DNA of 64,000 nucleotides from an uncultured Agathobacter sp. GTDB taxonomy: Bacteria; Bacillota; Clostridia; Lachnospirales; Lachnospiraceae. Position 1 is the stretch's first letter. Every line of letters starts with the position of its first letter. This document shows, one piece after another, positions 16,277 through 25,784 of the stretch. The DNA lies in NCBI GenBank assembly GCA_934316545.1, contig CAKRDT010000002.1:1-64000 (forward strand), written 5' to 3'. The translations under genes were made by a program, and so were the position numbers. The notes beneath the pieces were generated by a model. The model was given only the letters and a program-made list of their open reading frames with translations. It had not been told where the DNA came from and did not search any database.

Positions 16277-17376
16277 TGGAGTACTATTTTCGTGCGGAAA
16301 AGATGTCGGTCGGTTACGATCGTAAGCCGCTGATCGAAGAAATCGAAATCGAGTTAAAAAAAGGCGAGATTCTGACGCTGATCGGACCAAACGGAGCAGG
16401 AAAGTCCACGGTGCTTAAGAGCATCACGAAGCAGCTTGCGCTGCTCGGCGGAACGATCTATCTGGGCAGGGAAGATTTAAAAGGGATGTCGGGAGAGGCA
16501 CTGTCGCAGAAGATGGCGGTCGTACTGACTCAGCGGCTTAAGACGGAGCTGATGAGCTGCGAGGAAGTGGTTGCGACCGGCCGCTATCCGTATACCGGAA
16601 GGTTTGGAATCCTGACCGACGAGGATCAAAGGGTTGTGGAAGAGGCGATGGAACTGGTGCATGTGACGGAAATCAGAAACCGGGATTTCCGCTATATCAG
16701 TGACGGGCAGAGGCAGCGGGTGATGCTGGCGCGGGCACTCTGTCAGGAACCGGATATTATTGTGCTCGATGAGCCGACATCGTATCTTGATGTGAAATAT
16801 AAATTGGAGTTTTTATCGGTACTACAGGAGATGAGCCGAAAGAAGGAACTGACGGTCATTTTATCGCTTCATGAGCTGGAACTTGCGGAGCGGATTGCGG
16901 ACAAGATCCTCTGCTTAAATGGTGCGCGGGTGGATCGATACGGAAGCCCGGATGAAATCTTTGAGCCCGGCTATCTGTCGGGGCTGTTTCGGATAGAGGC
17001 GGGAAGCTTTGACGAGGTCAACGGAAATCTGGAATTGCCCGCACCGGGGGGCGAGGCAAGGGTATTTGTGATCGCCGGTGGCGGAAGCGGAAGAACGGTA
17101 TACCGGAAGCTGCAGAGAGAGGGAATTCCGTTTGCTGCGGGAATCCTTTATGAAAATGACCTGGATTATCCGGTGGCGGCTGCATTGGCGCAGAAAGTGA
17201 TTGCGGCACCGGCGTTTGAACCGGTGAATGAGCAATTATTCGATGAGGCAAAACCGGTGATGGAGCGCTGTGAGCGGGTAATCTGCTGTAGGGAGACGTT
17301 CGGAAGTTACGAGGCGATGAACTGGAAGTTGCTGGAGTATGCAGGAGAACTTGGCATTGAAGTCATATGTGCATAG
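16276..17376 (+). CDS. BtuD-type ABC ATPase with an extra C-terminal domain
   Basis: A 366-residue protein. Residues 1-250 are a complete FepC/BtuD-like ATPase: Walker A GPNGAGKST, Q-loop in VVLTQRLK, the signature motif as ISDGQRQRVMLARAL (SDGQ rather than the usual LSGGQ, a common variant here), and Walker B IIVLDEPTSYLD. Residues ~265-366 add a separate domain (VFVIAGGGSGRTVYRKLQRE, then a helix-rich part) that canonical BtuD lacks. The glycine-rich start suggests a Rossmann-like nucleotide or cofactor fold; it may sense substrate. Coupled to the permease gene. Confidence 0.9.
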   Translation: MEYYFRAEKMSVGYDRKPLIEEIEIELKKGEILTLIGPNGAGKSTVLKSITKQLALLGGTIYLGREDLKGMSGEALSQKMAVVLTQRLKTELMSCEEVVATGRYPYTGRFGILTDEDQRVVEEAMELVHVTEIRNRDFRYISDGQRQRVMLARALCQEPDIIVLDEPTSYLDVKYKLEFLSVLQEMSRKKELTVILSLHELELAERIADKILCLNGARVDRYGSPDEIFEPGYLSGLFRIEAGSFDEVNGNLELPAPGGEARVFVIAGGGSGRTVYRKLQREGIPFAAGILYENDLDYPVAAALAQKVIAAPAFEPVNEQLFDEAKPVMERCERVICCRETFGSYEAMNWKLLEYAGELGIEVICA

Positions 17377-17484
17377 CTGTCATAAAATTGAAATGTTTTA
17401 TAAAATTGTGAGAGACAGCATCTACGTTTTGCACATATATTTGAGAAGCAAAGTATTCGGAATATTATAAATGGGAAATGTATT

Positions 17485-19008
17485 ATGGCAAAAGTAATTA
17501 TGGTGCAGGGCACGATGTCCAACGCGGGAAAAAGTTTTCTTGTCGCGGGCCTGTGCAGGATCTTTCGGCAGGACGGCTACCGGGTAGCGCCTTTTAAATC
17601 ACAGAATATGGCATTAAATTCCTACATCACGAGCGAGGGCTTAGAGATGGGACGGGCACAGGTCATGCAGGCGGAGGCTGCCGGGATTGCACCGATGGTG
17701 TGTATGAATCCAATCCTGCTGAAGCCGACCAACAATGTCGGCTCGCAGGTGATCGTCAACGGCGAAGTGCTCGGCAATATGAGCGCGCGCGACTATTTTG
17801 CGTATAAAAAGAAGCTGATTCCGGACATTAAGAAAGCGTTTCGCGCATTGGAAGAACATGCGGATATCATTGTAATCGAGGGTGCGGGAAGTCCGGCGGA
17901 GATCAATTTAAAGGAAAATGATATCGTCAATATGGGCATGGCCGAGATGGTCGATGCGCCGGTGCTTCTGGTTGGAGATATCGACCGGGGCGGCGTGTTC
18001 GCGCAGCTTCTCGGAACGCTGATGCTTCTTACCGAGGAGGAAAAAGCGCGTGTGAAAGGTCTTATCATCAATAAGTTTCGTGGAGATAAGACGATTCTTG
18101 ACCCGGGGATTGCGATGCTTGAGGAGCGCGGCGGCGTACCGGTCGCCGGAGTGGTGCCGTATATGCAGGTGGCTCTTGAGGATGAGGATTCGCTGACGGA
18201 ACGATTCGGACAGAAACAGGATGGAATCATCGATATTGCGGTTATCCGTTATCCGAGGATTTCGAATTTTACGGATTTTAATATGTTTGAACAGATGCCG
18301 GAGGTGACGGTGCGTTATGTGACATCCGTTGCCGGACTGCATCATCCGGATATGATCTGCCTGCCGGGAAGCAAGAACACGATGGGCGATCTCAAGTGGA
18401 TGCGCCAGAACGGACTCGAAGCCGCGGTAAAGAAAGCGGCGGAGGAGATTCCGGTGTTTGGTATCTGTGGTGGATATCAGATGCTTGGAAAAAGCATTGC
18501 TGATCCGGATCATGTGGAAGAAGGCGGACAGATGCGCGGTATGGAACTGCTGCCAACGGAGACGATATTACAAAAGAGTAAGAAGCGCTGTCAGATTGAG
18601 GGCGTGGTTGATGAAGTGGATGGCATTTTTAAAGGAATCAGTGGATGCAGATTCAGCGGTTATGAGATCCATATGGGAGAGACTTTCTATGTGGAAGAAA
18701 TCCATGAAACGGATTCTGTTCTGAGGGAAAATGTAAAGCGGTCTGTGATCAGGGAGAATGTGGTGGAATCGAAAGAGTACCATAATGTCTATGGTTCCTA
18801 TGTGCACGGCATCTTTGACCAGGCAGGCATCGCCAGTGCGATACTTTATGCATTGACCGAAAAGAAAGGTGTTGCACTGCAGGACGGTGTGTTACTTGAT
18901 TATCAGGCGTATAAGCAGAAACAGTATGATAAGCTTGCCGATACACTTCGTGAGTATCTGAATATGGAGGAAATCTATGGAATGCTGCGGGAAGCAGATA
19001 TGGACTAA
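17485..19008 (+). CDS. cobQ: Cobyric acid synthase
   Basis: This 507-residue enzyme (CbiP in the anaerobic pathway) amidates carboxylates b, d, e and g of adenosylcobyrinic acid a,c-diamide using glutamine and ATP. The dethiobiotin synthetase-like N-domain opens [20 protein letters not shown]. The C-terminal amidotransferase has its Cys in [12 protein letters not shown] and His in [10 protein letters not shown]. The length is normal for the family. Its last 32 bp overlap cobT. There is no clear terminator between the ABC ATPase and this gene, so it may be read from the riboswitch-controlled promoter. Confidence 0.96.
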   Translation: MAKVIMVQGTMSNAGKSFLVAGLCRIFRQDGYRVAPFKSQNMALNSYITSEGLEMGRAQVMQAEAAGIAPMVCMNPILLKPTNNVGSQVIVNGEVLGNMSARDYFAYKKKLIPDIKKAFRALEEHADIIVIEGAGSPAEINLKENDIVNMGMAEMVDAPVLLVGDIDRGGVFAQLLGTLMLLTEEEKARVKGLIINKFRGDKTILDPGIAMLEERGGVPVAGVVPYMQVALEDEDSLTERFGQKQDGIIDIAVIRYPRISNFTDFNMFEQMPEVTVRYVTSVAGLHHPDMICLPGSKNTMGDLKWMRQNGLEAAVKKAAEEIPVFGICGGYQMLGKSIADPDHVEEGGQMRGMELLPTETILQKSKKRCQIEGVVDEVDGIFKGISGCRFSGYEIHMGETFYVEEIHETDSVLRENVKRSVIRENVVESKEYHNVYGSYVHGIFDQAGIASAILYALTEKKGVALQDGVLLDYQAYKQKQYDKLADTLREYLNMEEIYGMLREADMD

Positions 19009-20068
19009 TTTAACAAAGGAAACGCTTGGCAGACTCATGATCGGGCGGCCGGATGAGGGAATACGTGGGGCGGTAAAGGCGAACTGGGACGCGATCGCCA
19101 AGCCTCTTGACGGTATGGGCCGGTTCGAGGAGATGACGGCACAGATTGGCGCGATCACAGGAGACGAGCGGCTTGATCTAAGTAAGAAAGCGGTACTGAT
19201 CTTCTGTGCGGATAACGGTATCGTTGCAGAGGGCGTGAGCCAGACGGGACAGGAAGTGACGTTTGCGGTGGCAAAATCCATGGCATGGAATGCATCCTCG
19301 GTCGGCCGGATGGCACGCTTTGCCGGGGCTGATACGATTCCGGTCGATATCGGAATCAACAGCGACATTACAATCGATGGCGTAATGGATAAAAAGATTG
19401 CGCATGGAACAAGAAATTTCCTGATCGAGCCGGCGATGTCCGAAGAAGAGACGCTGCGGGCAATCGAGACAGGGATCGCACTGGTTGCAGAGTGCAAAGA
19501 CAAAGGATACCGGATCCTTGCGACCGGCGAGATGGGAATCGGGAACACGACAACGAGCAGCGCGGTTGCGGCTGCGTTACTTGGCTGCGGGAGTGCGCTC
19601 GTGGTCGGCAGAGGAGCGGGGCTGAGCGATGCCGGACTTGCGCGAAAACAGGAAGTGGTGGAATCTGCCATCAAAAAATATAAGTTATACGAGGCAGATG
19701 CATTTACGGTTTTACGAACGGTCGGAGGACTGGATATTGCAGGACTTGCCGGAATGTGCATCGGTGGAGCATTGTATCATGTTCCGATTGTGCTGGACGG
19801 CGTGATCAGCATGGCGGCGGCACTTGCCGCGGACCGGATCGTTCCGGGAGTGCGGGAGTATGTGCTCGCTTCCCATAAGGGAAAGGAACCGGCGGTGGAA
19901 CTGCTGACCGGGGCGTTAAGCCTTTATCCGGTCATTGACGCAAACCTTGCTTTGGGCGAGGGAACCGGGGCGGTCATGATGTTTTCGATGCTGGATATGG
20001 CGTTGTGCATCTATCATGAGGAGACAACCTTTGCAGATATCAGCGTCGGGCAATACGAGAGGTTTTAA
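18977..20068 (+). CDS. cobT: Nicotinate-nucleotide-dimethylbenzimidazole phosphoribosyltransferase
   Basis: A 363-residue enzyme that activates the lower-ligand base by transferring phosphoribose from nicotinate mononucleotide, giving alpha-ribazole phosphate. Landmarks are [49 protein letters not shown] and the C-terminal [12 protein letters not shown] with the catalytic Glu. The start inside cobQ is supported by GGAGGAAATCT before the ATG, giving a 32-bp overlap and coupling. No bza or bluB gene for base synthesis is seen, so the base is made elsewhere or taken up. Confidence 0.96.
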   Translation: MECCGKQIWTNLTKETLGRLMIGRPDEGIRGAVKANWDAIAKPLDGMGRFEEMTAQIGAITGDERLDLSKKAVLIFCADNGIVAEGVSQTGQEVTFAVAKSMAWNASSVGRMARFAGADTIPVDIGINSDITIDGVMDKKIAHGTRNFLIEPAMSEEETLRAIETGIALVAECKDKGYRILATGEMGIGNTTTSSAVAAALLGCGSALVVGRGAGLSDAGLARKQEVVESAIKKYKLYEADAFTVLRTVGGLDIAGLAGMCIGGALYHVPIVLDGVISMAAALAADRIVPGVREYVLASHKGKEPAVELLTGALSLYPVIDANLALGEGTGAVMMFSMLDMALCIYHEETTFADISVGQYERF

Positions 20069-20069
20069 G

Positions 20070-20672
20070 ATGATAACATTGATCATTGGCGGCAGCGGAA
20101 GCGGAAAATCTGCCTACGCGGAGGAGTATGTGCTCGCTGCAGCTGCGGATTTACCGAAATATTATATTGCAACGATGCAGGTCTACGATGCAGAAGGGGA
20201 GCGCAAGGTGGAAAGACACCGCAGGCTTCGGGCGGGAAAAGGCTTTGTGACGATTGAACAGCCGACGGATATTGGAAAGGCAGGAATAAAAATTGCCGGA
20301 AATACATGGAATGAGAAAGACAAAGGCTGCGTAAAAGAAGCCGTCAGGACGGACGCGACAAACGAAGAAAAGCAAGGGGGTGTTGCGTTATTGGAATGCA
20401 TGTCCAACCTTGTTGCAAATGAGATGTTTTCGGGCGGACAGATGCCGGAAACGGATGTGGTCGTGCGGCGCGTTACAGAGGGGATGGAAGCTTTGGAAAA
20501 GCAGCTTACGCATCTTGTGATCGTATCCAACAATGTGTTTGAGGATGGCATTGCTTACGATGCATCCACGCTTCGTTACATGGAAGCACTTGGCAGAATC
20601 AATACGCGCCTTGCGGAACTGGCAGATCATGTCGTGGAAGTTGTGGTCGGTATTCCGGTTTCCGTAAAATGA
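20070..20672 (+). CDS. cobU: Adenosylcobinamide kinase/guanylyltransferase
   Basis: A 200-residue CobU that phosphorylates adenosylcobinamide and transfers GMP to it. The P-loop is GGSGSGKS at the start (after the ATG at 20070, one base past the cobT stop), and the GMP-accepting His region is RHRRLRAGKG. The conserved C-terminal loop, usually N-E-V-G-x-G-I-V-P, is altered to NNVFEDGIAYDAS. The protein is therefore divergent in the part that a second CobU-like protein 0.9 kb downstream keeps. Family assignment is sure; how the two share the work is not. Confidence 0.9.
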   Translation: MITLIIGGSGSGKSAYAEEYVLAAAADLPKYYIATMQVYDAEGERKVERHRRLRAGKGFVTIEQPTDIGKAGIKIAGNTWNEKDKGCVKEAVRTDATNEEKQGGVALLECMSNLVANEMFSGGQMPETDVVVRRVTEGMEALEKQLTHLVIVSNNVFEDGIAYDASTLRYMEALGRINTRLAELADHVVEVVVGIPVSVK

Positions 20673-20751
20673 TGGACATGACAGAGAGATAAAATCTGTT
20701 GAAATATAAAAGTGTGCATGCATTCTATGATTGGAAAGAAAGGAAAATGCA

Positions 20752-21519
20752 ATGCGAATTTTAAAATCATGTATTGTGGCATTTTCGATGTATTCAAAGA
20801 TCCCGATGCCGCAGTTTGAATGGAAAGAAGAAGATATGCACTATATGCTCTGCTTTTTCCCGTGGGTCGGAGCGGTGATCGGTGTGTGCGTCTATTTGTG
20901 GAGCATGCTTTGTGCGGCGCTTGGCATCGGGAGAATCTGCTATGTACTTGTTGCAGTTGCAATCCCGATCCTGGTCACGGGCGGCTTTCATGTGGACGGG
21001 TTTATGGACACTATGGATGCACTGCATTCGTATCAGTCGAGAGAGCGCAAGCTGGAAATCCTGAAGGATTCACATATCGGTGCCTTTGCGGTCATTACGC
21101 TGGCTGCCTGCGGTTTGATCTATGCAGGTGCGTTCTCCGAGATTTATGATACGAAGGCGCTTCTGATCGTCTGTATCGGTTTTGCGTTTGCACGGTGCCT
21201 GAGCGGAATCGGTGTGGTGACGCTTCCGTCTGCGCGGGGGGATGGCATGCTTTTTGAAGCAGCAAGTCATGCACAGGGGCGCATTGTAAAAGGCACGCTC
21301 TTGGTACAAGGAGTCATCTGTATGGCAGGTATGTTTTGGATCTCATGGAAAATTGGAATCGCTGTTGTTGTGGCTGCATTTGTATCGTACTATTATTATG
21401 AGTACCGGAGCAAGAAGGAATTCGGTGGAATCACCGGAGATACGGCAGGGTATTTTGTTGTGATCTGTGAGACAGCGATGGTGGTGGCTGCTACAATTGC
21501 GGGATATGTGATTTTGTAG
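20752..21519 (+). CDS. cobS: Adenosylcobinamide-GDP ribazoletransferase (cobalamin synthase)
   Basis: A 255-residue integral membrane enzyme that joins adenosylcobinamide-GDP to alpha-ribazole (phosphate). The N-terminal part contains FSMYSKIPMPQFEWKEEDM. The metal-binding Asp-rich motif is FHVDGFMDTMDALHS near residue 85, and KDSHIGAFAVI follows. The tail has GGITGDTAGYFVVICE. About six helices. The ATG at 20752 with AAAGGAA upstream is taken rather than the earlier TTG. It completes the nucleotide-loop set with cobT, cobU and cobC. Confidence 0.95.
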   Translation: MRILKSCIVAFSMYSKIPMPQFEWKEEDMHYMLCFFPWVGAVIGVCVYLWSMLCAALGIGRICYVLVAVAIPILVTGGFHVDGFMDTMDALHSYQSRERKLEILKDSHIGAFAVITLAACGLIYAGAFSEIYDTKALLIVCIGFAFARCLSGIGVVTLPSARGDGMLFEAASHAQGRIVKGTLLVQGVICMAGMFWISWKIGIAVVVAAFVSYYYYEYRSKKEFGGITGDTAGYFVVICETAMVVAATIAGYVIL

Positions 21520-21612
21520 TATAACGAATTAAAATTATGCAACAAATTGTTGCGCAGAAGCATTGGATCAATATGGCAAAACGTATCAAAGCGTGAAATT
21601 AAGGATGAAGAA

Positions 21613-22017
21613 ATGAAACTTGTAATCGGTGGAAGAACACAGGGAAAATTGAATTATGTTCTGCAACACATGACGGATGAAAATTATCAGATCTATGATG
21701 GCGTGTTTCCTGATGGGGAAGAACTTTTTAATCGGTCTAATAGGAATGAAATCTTAATTGTCAACCATTTCCATAAGTGGGTAAACAAAGAGCTGAAAGA
21801 GAACAGAAATCCGGAAGAAAAACTGAAGGCATTTCTTGAAAGAGCAACCGATATAAATTGTGTGATCATCAGTGATGAAATTGGCAACGGAATTGTTCCG
21901 GTTGATGCGTTTGAGCGTGAGTATCGTGAACGGACAGGAAGAATGCTGATAAAGCTGGCAGAACAGGCGGATGAGGTGGTGCGTGTCATATGCGGAATCG
22001 GGCAGAAAATCAAATGA
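21613..22017 (+). CDS. Short CobU-like second paralogue
   Basis: A 134-residue protein related to CobU but about 60 residues shorter. Its P-loop is degenerate (GGRTQGKL, no Ser/Thr after Lys), and the His-containing GMP-acceptor segment is missing. The C-terminal signature is canonical (SDEIGNGIVPVDAFEREYRE, then LAEQADEVVRVICGI). It cannot be a normal bifunctional CobU on its own. It may complement the divergent upstream CobU, bind cobinamide or be decaying. AAGGATGAAG precedes the ATG, and it overlaps the next gene by 4 bp (ATGA). It is more AT-rich than the upstream cob genes. Confidence 0.75.
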   Translation: MKLVIGGRTQGKLNYVLQHMTDENYQIYDGVFPDGEELFNRSNRNEILIVNHFHKWVNKELKENRNPEEKLKAFLERATDINCVIISDEIGNGIVPVDAFEREYRERTGRMLIKLAEQADEVVRVICGIGQKIK

Positions 22018-22646
22018 AGCTGGTGTTGATCCGGCATGGAGCGACGGAAGGCAATAAAGAGCATCGGTATATTGGTCGCACGGATGAGCCACTTAGTTCG
22101 GAAGCAAAAGAGAAACTATCGGCGGAGGCAAATTGTTATCCAAGGACTGACCGGTTGTTTACAAGTCCGATGAAGCGTTGCATAGAGACGGCGAAAATCA
22201 TCTATCCGGATAAAAAAACAGTTGTGGTGGATCAACTTCGGGAGATGGACTTTGGAGAATTCGAGGGAAAGAATTATGAAGAATTGAATGGAGACCAACG
22301 TTATCAGGCGTGGATCGACAGCGGTGGAACGCTTGCATTTCCGAATGGAGAGAGTCGGGAAGAGTTTATACAGCGATGTTGTAAGGGATTGCGCGAAGTG
22401 TTTTCGCAGATTGAAGTTTCTATTTCGAAGAAAGAGAAAATAGTACAGTTTGAAAACGATTTATTAACGATAGGTCTTGTTGTGCATGGTGGAACGATTA
22501 TGGCTTTATGCAGCGCCTTTGGTGGCGGAGAGTATTTTGATTATCAGGTTACAAATGGTGCGGGATATATTTGTAATGTAAATTTGGATGAAGAGGAAAT
22601 TCGCTTCCAGTCTATTAGAAAGATAGAGATGAATGATGCGAATTAA
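22014..22646 (+). CDS. cobC: Alpha-ribazole phosphatase-like histidine phosphatase
   Basis: This 210-residue member of the histidine (acid) phosphatase family carries the RHG motif (LVLIRHGATEGN) at the N-terminus, FTSPMKRCIETA, REMDFGEFEGKNY, and a second catalytic His in GLVVHGGTIMA. In this position it should remove the 5'-phosphate from alpha-ribazole phosphate or adenosylcobalamin phosphate. The start overlaps the CobU-like gene by 4 bp. The fold alone does not separate it from phosphoglycerate mutase-like enzymes; context supports CobC. Confidence 0.85.
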   Translation: MKLVLIRHGATEGNKEHRYIGRTDEPLSSEAKEKLSAEANCYPRTDRLFTSPMKRCIETAKIIYPDKKTVVVDQLREMDFGEFEGKNYEELNGDQRYQAWIDSGGTLAFPNGESREEFIQRCCKGLREVFSQIEVSISKKEKIVQFENDLLTIGLVVHGGTIMALCSAFGGGEYFDYQVTNGAGYICNVNLDEEEIRFQSIRKIEMNDAN

Positions 22647-22693
22647 GGAGATGGGTAAATTGTAAGTCGAAAAAACATTTAAGGAGGATTGAT

Positions 22694-23596
22694 GTGAAGA
22701 GTGTGCTGATAACAGGGGGAACAACATTTGTAAGTAAGTATGCTGCACAATATTTTGTGGAGGCTGGTTATGAAGTATATGTACTTAATCGAAATTCCAA
22801 GCCACAAGTGCAAGGGGTTCAATTAATAGAGGCGGATAGACACAGGTTAGGGGATGTGTTAAAGGACAAATGCTTTGACGTAGTGGCTGATATCACAGCG
22901 TATAATGCATCCGACATAATAGATTTGTATGATGCACTTGGTGAATTTGAACAATATATTATGATTAGCTCAAGTGCTGTGTATCCTGAGTATGCGCTAC
23001 AACCATTTAGGGAAAAGACTCAAAAAGCGGAGAATAAATTTTGGGGAAAATACGGGACAGATAAGATGGAGGCAGAAAATGCTTTGTTAGATCGGGTAAA
23101 GGATGCATATATTTTGCGTCCGCCTTATTTATATGGTCCGATGAATAATGTGTATAGAGAAGCGTTTGTATTTGATTGTGCAAAAGCGGATAGAAAATTT
23201 TATTTGCCCCAAAATGGTGATTTGAAATTGCAATTCTTTCATGTTAGAGATTTGTGCAAACTAATGGAAGTAATTATTAATGATAAGCCTGCAGAACACG
23301 TATTGAATGTTGGAAATACAGAATCAATATCGATTAGGGATTGGGTTACAAAGTGTTATGCCTGTTATGGGAAAATCCCGGAATTTAAATGCGTGTATGA
23401 GGACATAGAACAAAGAAATTATTTCAGTTTTTATAACTATGAATATGAATTGGATGTTGAACTTCAACAAAAAATTTATCCAGAAACAATTCCGTTAGAT
23501 ATTGGACTGAAAGAAGCTGCTAAGTGGTATGATGAACATGAAGCAGAAGTAAATAAAAAGCTGTATTTTCAGTATATTGATGCAAACCTTTCTTAA
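22694..23596 (+). CDS. NAD-dependent epimerase/dehydratase-family protein
   Basis: A 300-residue extended-SDR protein. It opens SVLITGGTTFVSKYAAQYF (nucleotide-binding TGGTxFVS) and has ADITAYNASD, ISSSAVYPEY and LRPPYLYGPMNNVYR. The usual active-site Y-x-x-x-K is not obvious; KYGTDKMEAE is the nearest match. The start is a GTG at 22694 with AAGGAGG upstream. It resembles nucleotide-sugar or mRNA-binding-type epimerases. It is visibly more AT-rich than the cob/cbi genes and has no known role in B12 synthesis, so it looks like an insertion into the cluster. Confidence 0.82.
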   Translation: MKSVLITGGTTFVSKYAAQYFVEAGYEVYVLNRNSKPQVQGVQLIEADRHRLGDVLKDKCFDVVADITAYNASDIIDLYDALGEFEQYIMISSSAVYPEYALQPFREKTQKAENKFWGKYGTDKMEAENALLDRVKDAYILRPPYLYGPMNNVYREAFVFDCAKADRKFYLPQNGDLKLQFFHVRDLCKLMEVIINDKPAEHVLNVGNTESISIRDWVTKCYACYGKIPEFKCVYEDIEQRNYFSFYNYEYELDVELQQKIYPETIPLDIGLKEAAKWYDEHEAEVNKKLYFQYIDANLS

Positions 23597-23657
23597 AGAA
23601 GAAAGATGATACAATCCAATATATTGGAACTACTTTATTGCTAAGGAAAATTTGATA

Positions 23658-24653
23658 ATGGAACATATTTTAACATATCATATGATCGCATTTGTGTGTG
23701 GTTTTGTGCTTGATCTTCTGTTCGGAGATCCGCACTGGATGCCGCATCCGATCCGTGTAATCGGATCGCTGATCGCGGGATTGGAAAAGAAACTGCTTGA
23801 TCTTAAGATGCGGGATGACAAAAAGGAATTACATAAGGGAATCGTATTCGTGGTGCTGGTGCTGCTTTGCACAGGAATCTCGGCTTCGGTCATCCTGCTT
23901 GGCGCATATTGGATGCATCCGACCGCCGGTATCGTGATCGAGTCGGTTATGACATACCAGATCCTTGCAACGAAGTGTTTGAAGGATGAGAGTATGAAGG
24001 TTTATACGAGCTTGAAAGACGAAGGACTTGAGGCGGGACGCAAAGCCGTATCGATGATCGTCGGGCGTGATACCGATGTGCTTGATGAAACCGGTGTGGT
24101 AAAAGCTGCGGTGGAGACCGTTGCGGAGAACACGTCAGACGGCGTGATCGCTCCGATGCTGTATACCGCTTTGGGCGGTCCGATCCTTGGATTTGTGTAT
24201 AAAGCTGTCAATACGATGGATTCCATGGTAGGATATAAGAATGATAAGTATTTGTACTTTGGACGCGCGGCGGCAAAGCTTGACGATGTGGTAAATTTCA
24301 TTCCGGCGCGCATCAGCGCGTATCTGATGATTTTGGCTGCTTATATCGGCGGTAAGGCATTTGACGGAAAGAATGCGCATCGGATCTATAAGCGTGACCG
24401 GAGGAACCACGCAAGCCCGAATTCCGCACAGACGGAATCGGTATGTGCCGGGGCGCTTGGAATCCGTCTGGCGGGAGATGCCAGCTATTTTGGCAAAATG
24501 GTAAAGAAGCCATATATCGGTGATGCGCAGCGCGAGGTAGAGCGCGAGGATATCGTGCGTGTGAACAATCTCATGTATGTGACAGCATGGATCAGTGAGA
24601 TCTTGTGTCTTGGATGGATGCTAGTGTGTGCCGGACTGGTTTCTATGGTGTAA
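23658..24653 (+). CDS. cbiB: Adenosylcobinamide-phosphate synthase
   Basis: A 331-residue polytopic membrane protein that attaches (R)-1-amino-2-propanol O-phosphate to adenosylcobyric acid. Family marks are DLLFGDPHWMPHPIRVIGSL at the N-terminus, ETVAENTSDGVIAPMLY in the middle, and KAVNTMDSMVGYKN. It ends RVNNLMYVTAWI. The ATG at 23658 is preferred over a TTG two codons upstream, with AAGGAAAA before it. It works with CobD encoded next. Confidence 0.95.
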   Translation: MEHILTYHMIAFVCGFVLDLLFGDPHWMPHPIRVIGSLIAGLEKKLLDLKMRDDKKELHKGIVFVVLVLLCTGISASVILLGAYWMHPTAGIVIESVMTYQILATKCLKDESMKVYTSLKDEGLEAGRKAVSMIVGRDTDVLDETGVVKAAVETVAENTSDGVIAPMLYTALGGPILGFVYKAVNTMDSMVGYKNDKYLYFGRAAAKLDDVVNFIPARISAYLMILAAYIGGKAFDGKNAHRIYKRDRRNHASPNSAQTESVCAGALGIRLAGDASYFGKMVKKPYIGDAQREVEREDIVRVNNLMYVTAWISEILCLGWMLVCAGLVSMV

Positions 24654-24746
24654 AGTATGTCGGGCAAATCGCAGGTGCGTTGACTGACGATTGGATAGGC
24701 TGATTGGGATTTTTTTGATGGGATAACGGAAAAGGAGTAAAAGACT

Positions 24747-25784
24747 GTGACACAACGGCACGGAGGAGATATCTACCGTAATCAAGTGAATATGGATTTT
24801 TCGGTCAATACGAATCCGCTCGGTATCCCGCAGTCGGTGCGGGATGCGATGCAGGGTGCAATCGCTCATGCTGGCGAATATCCGGATCCGGAAAATGCGT
24901 CACTGACACAGGCACTGGCATCCCGTCTGTCGGTTCCAAAGGAGTGGCTTTGTTTCGGGAATGGAGCATCGGAACTGTTTATGGCGATCGTGCATGCGTT
25001 AAAGCCGAAGAAGATCTTACTTCCGGTTCCGTCCTTTTACGGATATGAACATGCTGCAGAAGCAGCGGGATGTGAGATTGTTGCGTTCCTATTAAGGGCG
25101 GAAAATGATTTTGCATTACAGGAAGATTTCTATTCATTTCTTACCGAAGAGACGGATCTCATTTTTCTTGCCAATCCGAATAATCCAACGGGGCGAAAGA
25201 TTGACAAAGCATATGGAATGAAACTGCTAAAACAGTGTCGGGACAGGAACATAACGGTCGTGATGGATGAATGCTTCATTGAGTTTGCCGGTGAGGAGCA
25301 TTCTTTTATGGATCAGCTTGAAACGTTTGACAATCTGATCATTGTCCGGGCGTTTACGAAGATCTATGCGATACCGGGGGTACGCCTTGGGTATCTGCTG
25401 TGTGCCAATCAGCAAATGCGAAAACAGATCTGCGCGCAGCTTCCGGAGTGGAATCTTTCTACATTTGCGCAGGCGGCGGGCGTTGCTGCGGTCTGCGAGA
25501 CGGCGTATGTAAAAGAGAGCGTGGATTATGTGAAAAACGAGCGCCTTTTCTTAGAAAATAAATTAAGAGAACTGGGAATTCGCGTGTTTCCGGGGGATGC
25601 CAATTATATTTTAATCTACACGAAGATTCCGCTGTTCGAGCGGTTGTTGGAGAAGAAGATTCTGATCCGGAACTGTGCCAATTTCGCAGGATTATCCGAA
25701 GGGTATTATCGGATTGCGGTGCGGACGAGGGAAGAGAACGAAAAATTATGGAAGGCGATAGGTGAGTGCATTGAATCGAATTGA
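24747..25784 (+). CDS. cobD: L-threonine-O-3-phosphate decarboxylase
   Basis: A 345-residue PLP enzyme of the aminotransferase I/II fold that makes aminopropanol phosphate for CbiB. It opens TQRHGGDIYRNQVNMDFSVN. FLANPNNPTGRKID is the PLP-phenol region, VVMDECFIEFAGE holds the conserved Asp, and the PLP-binding Lys is in IVRAFTKIYAIPGVRLGYL. Context and the HGGD/NTNPLG start favour CobD over its homologue HisC. The start is GTG behind AAAAGGAG. The gene overlaps cbiC by 23 bp. Confidence 0.93.
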   Translation: MTQRHGGDIYRNQVNMDFSVNTNPLGIPQSVRDAMQGAIAHAGEYPDPENASLTQALASRLSVPKEWLCFGNGASELFMAIVHALKPKKILLPVPSFYGYEHAAEAAGCEIVAFLLRAENDFALQEDFYSFLTEETDLIFLANPNNPTGRKIDKAYGMKLLKQCRDRNITVVMDECFIEFAGEEHSFMDQLETFDNLIIVRAFTKIYAIPGVRLGYLLCANQQMRKQICAQLPEWNLSTFAQAAGVAAVCETAYVKESVDYVKNERLFLENKLRELGIRVFPGDANYILIYTKIPLFERLLEKKILIRNCANFAGLSEGYYRIAVRTREENEKLWKAIGECIESN

